Shown one piece after another: positions 11,701 to 22,700 of a stretch of DNA of 64,000 bases. The notes beneath the pieces were generated by a model. The model had not been told where the DNA came from and did no database searches. It was given only the letters and a program-made list of their open reading frames with translations. Within the stretch, counting starts at the first letter, position 1; every line of letters begins with the position of its first letter. The translations under genes and the position numbers were made by a program. Source of the stretch: Rhyacichthys aspro (taxonomy: Eukaryota > Chordata > Actinopteri > Gobiiformes > Rhyacichthyidae); assembly GCA_036850595.1 (NCBI GenBank), contig CM072162.1:24349549-24413548 (forward strand), written 5' to 3'.

Positions 11701-12887
11701 CCCAGGAATAACTGAGAGAACACAGAGAACCCAGGAATAACTGAGAGAACAGCAGCAGAGGTGAGGCGGTGGGTTTTTGTGTGGAGTTGAGCTCAGAGAT
11801 GAGTTATATCACGATACGTTGAGTTTTTGAGATTAAAATAGAAAAGAGTTACAGTAAAGATTCAGTCACACATTCACCCGAGCAGACTCACCTGTACAGT
11901 CACACGTTCACCCGAGCAGACTCACCTGTACAGTCACACGTTCACCCGAGCAGACTCACCTGTACAGTCACATGTTCACCTGAGACAAGGCTCAAGGACA
12001 CAGTATTAAATGAGGGGAGGAATTGAACCAACAACCTTCTGGTTATTGGACGCCTCCTGACGTTCACTTCAACTTCACATGTTTCATTCGTATAGTTTAT
12101 GAATCAATAATGCAGTGAAAAGAGTCCCTCTGTCATGTGACCAGGTGAGTCATGTGACCAGGTGAGTCGTGTGACCAGGTGAGTCATGTGACCAGGTGAG
12201 TCGCGTGACCAGGTGAGTCATGTGACCAGGTGAGTCGTGTGACCAGGTGAGTCGCGTGACCAGGTGAATCACGTGACCAGGTGAGTCGCTTGACCAGGTG
12301 AGTCGCGTGACCAGGTGAATCGCATGATCAGGTGAGTCGCGTGACCAGGTGAGTTGTGTGACCAGGTGAATCGTGTGACCAGGTGAATCGTCTGACCAGG
12401 TGAGTCGCGTGACCAGGTGAATCACGTGACCAGGTGAGTTGTGTGACCAGGTGAGTCGCGTGACCAGGTGAATCACATTATCAGGTGAGTCGCGTGACCA
12501 GGTTAGTCGTGTGACCAGGTGAGTCGCGTGACCAGGTGAATCGTCTGACCAGGTGAGTCGCGTGACCAGGTGAGTCGTGTGACCAGGTGAGTCGTGTGAC
12601 CAGGTGAGTTGTGTGACCAGGTGAGTCGCGTGACCAGGTGAGTCGCGTGACCAGGTGAGTCGTGTGACCAGGTGAGTCGTGTGACCAGGTGAGTTGTGTG
12701 ACCAGGTGAGTCGCGTGACCAGGTGAGTCGTGTGACCAGGTGAGTCGCGTGACCAGGTGAGTCACGTGACCAGGTGAGTTGTGTGACCAGGTGAGTCGTG
12801 TGACCTACCCTGAGCGGTGCAGGTCAGGATCTGGACACAGATGACGAACAGGACCAGACTAGAGCCAACAGATCTGAGCATCGTCAT
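8756..12887 (-). CDS. dlk2: Delta-like non-canonical Notch ligand 2
   Basis: Five coding exons on the minus strand: 12887-12809, 10345-10285, 10114-9984, 9783-9639 and 9317-8756. All phases agree and give 325 residues. Residues 1-26 are a signal peptide (MTMLRSVGSSLVLFVICVQ). Six EGF-like repeats follow: CNCNTTNSRC, CAVKPGCVHG, CSRSAPCLNGGTC, CQRHRSVCLNGGQC, DVDDCALTPCANGATC and NVDDCASHPCANGGRC. Next come a linker of about 30 residues, one membrane helix near 281-303 and a short tail of about 22 residues, shorter than I recall for human DLK2 (383 residues in total). No DSL domain precedes the EGFs, which marks the DLK subfamily; the family modulates Notch signalling from the cell surface. 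RCDPGWEG and CEQPWQCLC are DLK hallmarks, and the adjacent lrrc73 supports dlk2 over dlk1. Intron 1 (2.5 kb) is mostly minisatellite. The exon 5 acceptor lies inside a 52-bp tandem repeat. Confidence 0.93.
9301..9607. repeat. 52-bp repeat carrying the dlk2 exon 5 acceptor, 6 copies
   Basis: Copies start at 9301, 9353, 9405, 9457, 9509 and 9561. Two variants (gacctg and gggcctg types) alternate, so the larger period is 104 bp. The first copy includes the first 17 bases of dlk2 exon 5, and every copy repeats the 3' splice site ttatatttcag on the minus strand. Confidence 0.95.
9798..9980. repeat. ggtcctggtcc array filling dlk2 intron 3
   Basis: Six-base units (tcctgg, tcccgg) occupy nearly the whole 200-bp intron between dlk2 exons 3 and 4. 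Confidence 0.9.
10985..11275. repeat. agacccagacctg array in dlk2 intron 1
   Basis: Interleaved 6-bp and 7-bp units (gaccca, gacctga), about 290 bp. Confidence 0.9.
11555..11752. repeat. 29-bp array in dlk2 intron 1
   Basis: Six to seven copies of acacagagaactgaggaata plus actgagaga, with ccagg/tgagg variants. Confidence 0.9.
11865..11990. repeat. 34-bp array in dlk2 intron 1
   Basis: Three to four copies of cacccgagcagactcacctg plus tacagtcacacgtt. Confidence 0.85.
12136..12806. repeat. 17-bp array at the dlk2 exon 1 donor
   Basis: About 39 copies of gtgaccaggtgagtcgc ending at the exon 1 splice donor (12808-12807). On the plus strand, antisense to dlk2, each unit contains CAGGTGAGT, a perfect consensus 5' splice site. 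Some units read TGAGTCA (AP-1-like) or TCACGTGA/TCATGTGA (E-box-like). Confidence 0.95.
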
Positions 12888-13157
12888 GGCAACCTGCAAC
12901 AGAGAACAGGTTAGACCTGGTTCAGACCTGGTCCAGACCTGGTTCAGAGCCTGTCCAGACCTGATTTAGTTCTTGTGTAGACTCTGGGACTGAGGGATTT
13001 ATCTTGTTTTTTATGATCATAAATCAAAGAGACATTTGTAATTAACACCTGAAGAGTGTGAGCAGTTTCCACGGCAACACTTCCTGTGAGTCTCAGGTGA
13101 GTCCAGGTGAGAACAGAACTGTCTCTGCTTCATTAACAGCTCTTCACCTCAGTGAGG

Positions 13158-13660
13158 TCTCAGAGTCCGAGAAAAAACAGAGTCCTCATAAAACCAGAGT
13201 CCGAGAAAAACCAGAGTTTGAGAAAAACCAGAGTTTGAGAAAAAACAAAGTCCTCATAAAACCAGAGTCCGAGAAAAAACAGAGTCCGAGAAAAACCAGA
13301 GTCTGAGAAAAGCCAGAGTCCGAGAAAAACCAGAGTCCGAGAAAAAACAGAGTCTGAGAAAAACCAGAGTCTGAGAAAAACCAGAGTTTGAGAAAAAACA
13401 AAGTCCTCGTAAAACCAGAGTCCGAGAAAAACCAGAGTCTGACAAAAACCAGAGTCCGAGAAAAACCAGAGTCTGAGAAAAGCCAAAGTCCTCATAAAAC
13501 CAGAGTCCGAGAAAAAACAGAGTCTGAGAAAAGCCAGAGTCCGAGTAAAACCAGAGTCTGAGTAAAACCAGAGTCCGAGGAAAACCAGAGTCCGAGAAAA
13601 ACCAGAGTCCGAGGAAAAACAGAGTCCGAGTAAAACCAGAGTCTGAGAAAAACTAAGTCT
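13158..13660. repeat. Minisatellite agagtccgagaaaaacc
   Basis: About thirty copies of a 15-17 bp unit with irregular cctcataaaacc variants. It lies upstream of dlk2 exon 1 and, if the non-coding exon near 14.1 kb is right, within its first intron. Confidence 0.9.
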
Positions 13661-14049
13661 GAGTCTGCGAGAGAGAATCAGAACGTTCTGGTCCGGTTTT
13701 GTATTGGTTTGGGTTTTTTTTTAACAGAGTAGAGTTCGGAGAGTGTTCATCAGTTTCTTGTGTTTGAGGCATTTGTTTTCAAAACAGAATCAAGAGAAGA
13801 AGTTTTACAAACAGAGAAAGATTATTCACTAAATCTGTGAGATATGTTCCCTCATGAGTCTCACAGTAACACACACCAGGACTAAACCAGGACTAAACCA
13901 GGACCAAACCAGGTCTGAACCAGGTCTAAATTAGTCTGTAAACATCAGACATGAATCAAACCAAACAGAGCTGAATTATGTTTAAAAAAAAAAAGGAATT
14001 AAACAGAAAATCAAAGCTGAAGAAGTAAGAGTCGTGTGATTATCCTCAC

Positions 14050-14200
14050 CTGTGGATGGAGGGGTCGCCGTGACGATGGAGGGGTCGCCGTGACGATGGA
14101 GGGACAGATGAGCGACGGAGAGCAGCAGCAGAAGGAGGAGAACAGGACCAGACTCGTCCTGGACTCAGCTCACATTCCTCTGAAACAAAAACACAGAGAG
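14050..14200 (-). other. dlk2: Candidate 5' non-coding exon of dlk2
   Basis: The dlk2 ATG exon is preceded by a good 3' splice site (ctgttctctgttgcag on the minus strand, just above 12890), so an upstream untranslated exon is expected. A strong donor, cacaggtgagg, lies at 14050/14049 and would end an exon containing a 20-bp unit (gatggaggggtcgccgtgac) in tandem. The 5' boundary is not defined. Confidence 0.35.
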
Positions 14201-14435
14201 AAAAGAGAGGAGGGGGCGGGGCTTACAGAGGGAAGGGAGGGGCTTACAGATGGAGGAGGAGGGGCCTGAGAGCAGGAGACACCGCCTCCAGAAGCAGAGC
14301 CCTTGTTTTCAGAGCCAGGACTAACTCTAGAGAAATAAAAACCAGAGACACATCGACAGGTTTGTGTTTTATTTATTCTTTTTTTATGGAAGCCTTGTCA
14401 TATTTGATTCTTTAACAAGGACCTGTGTTAATTAG

Positions 14436-14440
14436 TGATA

Positions 14441-14503
<63 letters not shown>
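14436..14503. repeat. (AT)n microsatellite
   Basis: About 34 uninterrupted AT dinucleotides, self-complementary and able to form a cruciform. Confidence 0.98.
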
Positions 14504-14509
<6 letters not shown>

Positions 14510-14869
14510 CATAAATACATAACCAACCTTCACTTTATTCATTTTAGGAATCCAGTCAGACCAGGATCAGGATCAGGATCAGGACCGGACCAGGACCAGG
14601 ACTGGGACCAGGACCGGACTGGGACCAGGGACCGGACCACAGCCCTCGCAGCATCAGCTCTGGACACAGATGGTCTTGTTCCGGTCTTTGTCCCAGAGCT
14701 AATCCTGTCTCAGTGAAACAGGACACGGCGGAGACAATGTCCAGCTGCTCCTTGAGAGGAATGATTGGAATGAGATCCGACCAAGACCGAGTCAAGACCA
14801 GGACCAGACCTGAGACAGACAGAGACAGCTGCAGGAGCTTCCATTGTCCCACTTCATCAGGAAACCAAC

Positions 14870-14992
14870 GAAAAACCTGTTCAAAACCCACTGAACCTTG
14901 TTCAAAACCCACTGAACCTTGTTCAAAACCCACTGAAACCTGTTTAAACCCACTGAAACCTGTTCTAAACCCACTGAAACCTGTTAAAAACT
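14870..14992. repeat. About 20-bp array, ttcaaaacccactgaacc type
   Basis: Six diverged tandem copies between dlk2 and entpd6. Confidence 0.8.
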
Positions 14993-14999
14993 AAATAAA

Positions 15000-16256
15000 T
15001 CCACTTTAGTTGTTTTTACTCCTTGTTCATTCCTTGTTCTAAAGTAACACAAAAAGTAATGTGTGAGGAACTTGATGTAAACTGTTATTAGTAATTCAGG
15101 AACAAAGTGTCCACAAAAACAAAGCAAGTCTGGTTTATGTCAGACAAAGCGAGACTCCTGTGGCTGTTATTACGTACATGTACCACCAGAGGAAACTGAA
15201 CCAGGTCCAGGCCCAAGGTTTCTATTTTCCTGAAAACGTGATCCTGGTTTAATCCAGGTTTAGACCTGGTTTAGACCTGATCAGTGTAAATACAGAATTC
15301 TCTGAAGCTGCAGCAGACTCAGATTTTAGAGACTTTTGGAGAGTCTACATCTGGTCCTGGAGAGTCTGGATCTGGAGAGTCCAGTCAGGGACAGTACAGA
15401 CCATGAACACAGCTCAGAACAAAAAAAGAGATGAAAAGTCTGTTTTGTACCATTTTTATTGAACACATTCACATCGGACTCAGTTCGGGCTGACTTTGTC
15501 CTAAAGGCACATTCTGCAGGATTTTTTATTTATTTTTATTTCTTTATTTGTTTATTTGGTGAGGACAAGGCACATTAATGAACTCCTGTAAATACACCCG
15601 ATTTCATCCTCAACAAACACAGAAGAGCAACACAACATTTTCAGGGTTTATCTCTGAGTCAACAAAAATAAAAACAGAATACAGTGAAAGTCAGTGTTTT
15701 TCAGATTCACTCAACTCCAGGTCGTTCTGCGGGTCACACCTTTACGTCTCATCCAAGAAAAATTAAAGCAGTTTCTGTTAAAATCACATTTTCACAGCTT
15801 CATTTGGAGATTCCCTGAATTCTGTCTCAGAGGATTCTTTTACAGAAGACGATCGAGGCCAGGATAAACTTCACAGAAAGTCCTTCTGTTAATATTCATC
15901 AGACTTTGAGATAAATGTGAAAAGATCTGAAGGTCTGAAGATATTTAAAGTGTATAAAGCAGAGCTAAAAACCAGCACAAATAAAAGAAAATTTCATTTA
16001 ATTCCTCCGATTCTGGTCCTGATCCTCACAAAATACTCAGAGTATCACGTATCATTGAGTATTGAATACAAAATGATATGTAATAATTTTTCCTTTTTTA
16101 AATTACACCTTAAATACTTTGTGTTTGTGGAAGATTTTGTTCAGGAGTTTCTTCAGAAGAGACTGAGTCAGACCCAACTGTAGATCAGCAGTGGACCAGT
16201 CTGGTCCTGGTGAGTCTCTGGAGGCCTATCTGTTCATTATTGCTGTGTTTAACCTG
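15000..16256. other. dlk2-entpd6 interval, probable entpd6 3' UTR and repeat fragments
   Basis: No coding exon recognised. A minus-strand AATAAA (complement of 15455-15460) could end the entpd6 transcript. The segment near 15540-15600 (ttatttggtgaggacaaggcacattaatga) resembles a common fish interspersed repeat. Confidence 0.35.
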
Positions 16257-16632
16257 GAGGGCGGAGTCTGAACACTGTCTCCTGGTTGGTGGGCGGAGTC
16301 TGAACACTGTCTCCTGGTTGGTGGGCGGAGTCTGAACGTTGTCTCCTGGTTGGTGGGCGGAGTCTGAACGCTGGCTCCTGGTTGGTGGGCGAAGTCTGAA
16401 CGCTGGCTCCTGGTTGGTGAGTCTGAACACTGGCTCCTGGTTGGTGGGCGGAGTCTGAACACTGGCTCCTGGTTGGTGGGCGGAGTCTGAACGCTGGCTC
16501 CTGGTTGGTGAGTCTGAACACTGGCTCCTGGTTGGTGGGCGGAGTCTGAACACTGGCTCCTGGTTGGTGGGCGGAGTCTGAACGCTGGCTCCTGGTTGGT
16601 GGGCGGAGTCTGAACGCTGGCTCCTGGTTGGT
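16257..16632. repeat. 32-bp minisatellite beside the entpd6 3' end
   Basis: About twelve copies of gcggagtctgaacactggct followed by cctggttggtgg. Two copies lack the ggcgg segment. It may be transcribed in the entpd6 3' UTR. Confidence 0.9.
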
Positions 16633-16796
16633 GGACAGACCCTCTGTTGCTTCATTGCTTCAGGAATAATCTAAACTAAAAGCAACATAATGTTCCTGCT
16701 GAGTGTGGACAGACAGGAAGTGGAGCTGGTTCACAATAAGAGCCTGTCTGGAGTGCTGTGGCCCGAGTGGAGGTGTCTCTTCAGAATAAGAGTCCC

Positions 16797-19700
16797 TCAG
16801 AGTTGAGTCTCTTCAGAATACGAGCGTGTCAATGAGTCTTCAATGTAGTGGAAGGTGGCTCCTAAAGCCCAGCTCGTCTCCACGTCACCGATGGTCCTCG
16901 CCAACTGCACAAACACAGACAAAAAAACAGGTCTAAACCAGGTCTGAACCAGGTCTAAACCAGGACTAAACCAGGACTGAACCAGGACTAAGGCTACATT
17001 GACACAAACAATATTATTAATAAATTAAAATCAGTTAAAAGTGATTTTACCTTCAACTGTTTGTCGGGACTGAAGCCCAGTTCTTGGAGCAGGACTGAGA
17101 CATAAACCAGGTCCAGACACAGGAACGGGCTCTGGTCTGGACTCAGGACTTCAGTGCCACAGACTGGAACAGAACATGTAAATGACTGATGTGTGATTAC
17201 AGCCGGACTCCAGCAGAGGGCAGTGTCTCACCTGACTTTGCTGCAGAAACATAATCCTTCACAGAGACCATTCCTCCACTGAGCTCACCTGAAAGAAAGA
17301 AGAGCCAGGTCCAACTAAAACCTGTTTAGATCCCTCTAAAACCCATTCCGATCCCTCTAACATCCATTCAGATCCCTCCAAAACCTGTTCAGATCCATCT
17401 AAACCCTCACTCACCGATGGCTCTGATGTCCACGGCTCGATCATAGTAAAAGGAAAAGGCGTAAAAGTCCTGCTCAGGCTCCGGGACTCTCTTCACTCTG
17501 TCTCTTAAAACTTGCTGGACCCTCAGGGAACAGGACTCAAACCGGGACTCTGCAGGACCACACAGACCAGATTCAGACTGGGTTAGACTGCGTTAGACCT
17601 GGTTCAGACTGGTTTAGACTAGGTTAGACCTGGTTCAGACTGGTTTAGACTGGGTTAGACCTGGTTCAGACTGGGCTAGACCTGGTTCAGACTGGGCTAG
17701 ACCTGGTTCAGACTGGGCTAGACCTGGTTCAGACTGGTTCATACTGGGTTAGACCTGGTTCAGACTGGGCTAGACCTGGTTCAGACTGGGCTAGACCTGG
17801 TTCAGACTGGGTTAGACCTAGTTCAGACTGGGTTAGACCTGGTTCAGACTGGGTTAGACCTGGTTCAGACTGGGTTAGACCTGGTTCAGACTGGTTCATA
17901 CTGGGTTAGACCTGGTTCAGACTGGGTTAGACCTGGTTCAGACTGGTTCATACTGGGTTAGACCTGGTTCAGACTGGGTTAGACCTGGTTCAGACTGGTT
18001 CATACTGGGTTAGACCTGGTTCAGACTGGTTCATACTGGGTTAGACCTGGTTCAGACTGGGTTAGACCTGGTTCAGACTGGGTTAGACATGGTTCAGACT
18101 GGGTTAGACCTGGTTCAGACTGGGTTAGACCTGGTTCAGACTGGGTTAGACCTGGTTCAGACTGGGTTAGACCTAGTTCAGACTGGGTTAGATCTGGTTC
18201 AGACTGGTTCATACTGGGTTAGACCTGGTTCAGACTGGGTTAGACCTAGTTCAGACTGGGTTAGACCTGGTTCAGACTGGTTCATACTGGGTTAGACCTG
18301 GTTCAGACTGGGTTAGACCTGGTTCAGACTGGTTCATACTGGGTTAGACCTGGTTCAGACTGGTTCATACTGGGTTAGACCTGGTTCAGACTGGGTTAGA
18401 CCTGGTTCAGACTGGGTTAGACATGGTTCAGACTGGGTTAGACCTGGTTCAGACTGGGTTAGACCTGGTTCAGACTGGGTTAGACCTGGTTCAGACTGGG
18501 TTAGACCTAGTTCAGACTGGGTTAGATCTGGTTCAGACTGGTTCATACTGGGTTAGACCTGGTTCAGACTGGGTTAGACCTAGTTCAGACTGGGTTAGAT
18601 CTGGTTCAGACTGGTTCATACTGGGTTAGACCTGGTTCATACTGGGTTAGACCTGGTTCATACTGGGTTAGACCTGGTTCAGACTGGGTTAGACCTGGTT
18701 CATACTGGGTTAGACCTGGTTCAGACTGGGTTAGACCTGGTTCAGACTGGTTCATACTGGGTTAGACCTGGTTCAGACTGGGCTAGACCTGGTTCAGACT
18801 GGGTTAGACCTAGTTCAGACTGGGTTAGACCTAGTTCAGACTGGTTCAGACCTGTTTTTTCTCCCTGGAGGCTGTAGTTGATATGGTTGTGTTCCCAGGT
18901 TCCAGTGAAGTCCTGAGGTAAACAGGGACTGAGCAGCACAGCGCCCCCTGCTGCACAAACACACCACAGCCATCATTTATAACTGTATCTATTCAATAAA
19001 TACATATGATCATTTTCAGTTTCATGGAAACCTCCTGAATCTCACACTTTCAGTTCCTTTTGTGTTATTTCAGCTGCAGCTCTAAGGCTCCCCCTGGTGG
19101 TGGTTCAGAGGCACTGCTCTCTCAGTTCCTCTGTGTTTTCATCTAAAACACTGTCTTTGGGACCGTTTTTTTTCTGAGAATTGTTTAATTAATAATAATA
19201 ATGATTATTGGAGCTGAAACAAGAGTATTGTGTTTTGATAATTATCACACAACATGATGCTTTAAAGAGCAGATAAATGTTAATGTCTGTTTGTGTAGAT
19301 ACAGGTTTTGTGTCAGTTTTCCTCGAGCTCAAACACAGACATGAAACTCTTTAACCTTGTGTGTCTGCTCGAAGATGACAGTAAACTCACCATTTATCTG
19401 TGACAACAAGGTTGTTTTTTGTTTTTTTTTAATTCTGGTCAAATTCTGATAAAATCTGGTAAATTTGAACATGTTACAGTCTCAGAATAAATCAAGATGG
19501 AAAACAGCTAAATCATAATAATAATTTTGGTGTATATATTTTTAAACTGAAGAAGATGCTGCATAAAGTCTGTACGAATCACACATTAACATTACCTGCA
19601 ACAAATATAATTATCATTAAGTAAAACACACCAAAATTGTAGAGGTTTTAGAAATGGTTGGGGTGAGTTTGGAACATTAATAAGAAGTGTTTACTGTGAG

Positions 19701-22700
19701 GAAAGACTCTAGAAATCTGGAATCAGCTGCAGTTTCCATGTAATGTTTGTTCTTGACTTTAGTCGACTCTCTTCTTTTACACAAAACAAAACCTATTTTT
19801 GTGCGAGGCCCATCGTCGAGCGACCGAGACTGCTCTGAGTCTTGCAGCGGTTTATGACTCTCTTCATAAATCGCAGCGACATCTGGCAGCATTAATCTTT
19901 AACGGAGCGGGAGTTATTAAAAGATCAGATAATGGCTTATTAATCCGAGAGGAGGAGGGGCCGAGCAGAAATGGGACAAACACAAACAAAAAACAGAAGA
20001 TGGGCCTCTACAGACACTGAAAAGATCCAATAACTGTTTCCCTAAAGGTGAAAGAGAAAGAATAACTGATAAAGAGCCAGAATCACCGTCTTAGAGACAG
20101 CTTTTTAAAGCAATAACGATCCTAAACGACAGTAAACCCTTCTAGTCTTAAACTGCAGTGTACTTTATTGTGTTACTGATATGTATTTATTTTATTGTTG
20201 AATGAATTGTCTTTTATTATTTTTTAAGAATGAATGAGTGTGCACCTGACATGAGCAGCAAACCAGTTTCGTTGCACGTTTTTATTTGATGACAATAAAG
20301 GCATTCTATTCTATCTATTCTAGTGTCATGACAGCGCCCCCTGCTGGACACACACAGGTCTGTGAACAGAAGAAGAATGTTTACGTACGAGGGTCCAGCG
20401 AGGGTCCTCCTAAAACTGAGAGACGAGCAGACATCAGCCCCAGCCCCAGGTAACTGCAGAGGACAGGAAGGACAGGCTTTTATTCTGAAGGACAGGCTTT
20501 TATTCTGAAGAGTAGGCTTTTATTCTGAAGAGCAGGCTTTTGTCCTGAAGGACAGGCTTTTACTCTGAAGGACAGGCTTTTACTCTGAAGGACAGGCTCA
20601 CAGCAGTTTTATTTGACAAAAAAGAAAATTATGATGTGTTTCTGCTGTGTTACGAGAGTTACCTGTGCAGGTGAGTGTTACCTGTAAGTGTTACCTGTGG
20701 GTGTTACCTGCGGGTGTTACCTGCGAGTGTTACCTGCGGGTGTTACCTGCGGGTGTTACCTGCGGGTGTTACCTGCGGGTGTTACCTGTGGGTGTAGAGT
20801 GTGTAGGTGGAGTTGAAGAGTCTAAATGGTCGGATGAAGTCTTGAGGAGACGACTGCAGCATTTTCTAAAACGACACAATCCGACCAATCAGAGAAGAGC
20901 CACATAAAGCCCGCCCCTTTACAGATAAACAGTTATGATTGGTCAGAGAGGAGACTGCTGTGAAGGAAGGGGTTTGGGTCCCAACCTGATCTTTGGGGCT
21001 GAAGGTGACCTGAGTGGATCCTCCTCCCAGATCCAGGATCCCCAAAGTCCTGCTGGCACCAGGTCCAGGTAGAACACCTGAACAGAGCAAGACCAGGTCA
21101 AATCCAAATTAAAACCAAGTCAGATCCAAGTAAAACCAGGTCAGATCCTAGTGAAACGAGGTCAGATCCAAGTGAAACCAGGTCAGATCCAAGTGAAACC
21201 AGGTCAGATCCAAGTGAAACCAGGTCAGATCCAAGTAAAACCAGGTCAGATCCAACTAGGACATGCTGAAATCCAACTAAGACTATTTCAAATCCATCTA
21301 AAACAGGTTTTAGAACAGGTTTTAGATGGATTTCTAGTAGATTTAAAGTCAGTCTGAGTATGGTTTCTCACCAAGGAGGAAGTTGACAGTGATCCAGGCC
21401 GAAATCCCTGAAACAGAAAGAAAACTGTTAAAACTCCAAATGTGTTTTTATTTGATGAGGTCCTGGTTTTATTTGAGGAACTGAGTCTGAGCTTCACTTC
21501 AGAGATTATTCACAAAACTCTTCACATCACACTTTTTCAGGATTAACTCTGATGTAATATTTCAAATGTCAATTAAAGAATTTATCGAAGCGCAGACGTT
21601 AAACAGAGACTGAACAGAGCTGAGTTTAAAGGCTGTTCTCAGTTTAATGGTTTAATCCCACTCTTCATATAGTACATCATAACATTTACACAATAATTAC
21701 TGCTGATAATGGTCTGTACTGTTCTGGGATTAAGGCTTTCTCAGGCAGTTTGTTCAAACACAGATATGTCCCTCTGAAGAGACCTTTAAAAAGAGGGCTT
21801 TAGACCCGTCACTAATCTGAGGACTTCTATTACCCTGAATATAACGGCTCCAGTGTCAATCTCAAACAAACAGACTTCATTGCGCTTGAATTCCACAGAG
21901 TTTGAGCTAAAAATAATTTTGTCTGAGCCTTTTTCAGCTCCAGGCCTGAGTCTAACAAACCTACAGCTCACAGACATGAACCATCAGCTCCGTCTCTTCT
22001 GTCAATGTTAAATAACCAGAAGACATTTCTGCTAATTGAGCTCACTTTAGGTCCATTTTGATTCATGTTAACAGCTATATTTATCTTTCAACTCTACCTA
22101 TTATTCTGTTCCTGTTGGTTGATGTTTATAATGTGCTCGGGGCTAGATGTAAAGCTGCTGATAATCACTGATCGAAACTGTCACAGGCGACAGACATCAG
22201 CCTCCTTCTGTTTAGCACAAATCTTTGATGTATTCATTGTAATGATCTTCTTACTCTGTATGTCCTTCTGTTCAGATGTTTCTCAGAGAGAGGGCTGCTC
22301 TTCTATTGAGCTCAGTAGGAGTCAGCACATTCTTAAAGTCAAACTCTCCATAAATCTAATAAAGATAAAAACTCCCTGAATTAACAGTATATTGTGTATA
22401 GGGTTAAAGAATGAGGAAGGAGCAGCTAAAGGAGCGAGGTCTGTTTGAGCCAAATGAAAGGTTTAATCCAATCCATTAAAGTGGTTCATACGAGCAATTA
22501 CTGCGCGGCTGCTGTCCGTTAATGTGGGGATTATTTCTGAAGTGTTTTCTCCGATCACAGACCCGGGTCTAATGCACGCTCATATTATCGTATATTTAGT
22601 CCTGATCAGATTAGGACTCGGGGTCTCGGGGATCTCAGGGAGCTCAGGCTCAGAGAGAGTCCTGCTCCGCTTTGTTTTGGTGGAAATGGCTTCTTAACGC

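Noticed and set aside
12150..12765. Possible CRISPR-like array (regular 17-bp units)
   Set aside because: No spacer/repeat alternation: the whole unit is repeated, in a vertebrate intron; it is a minisatellite.
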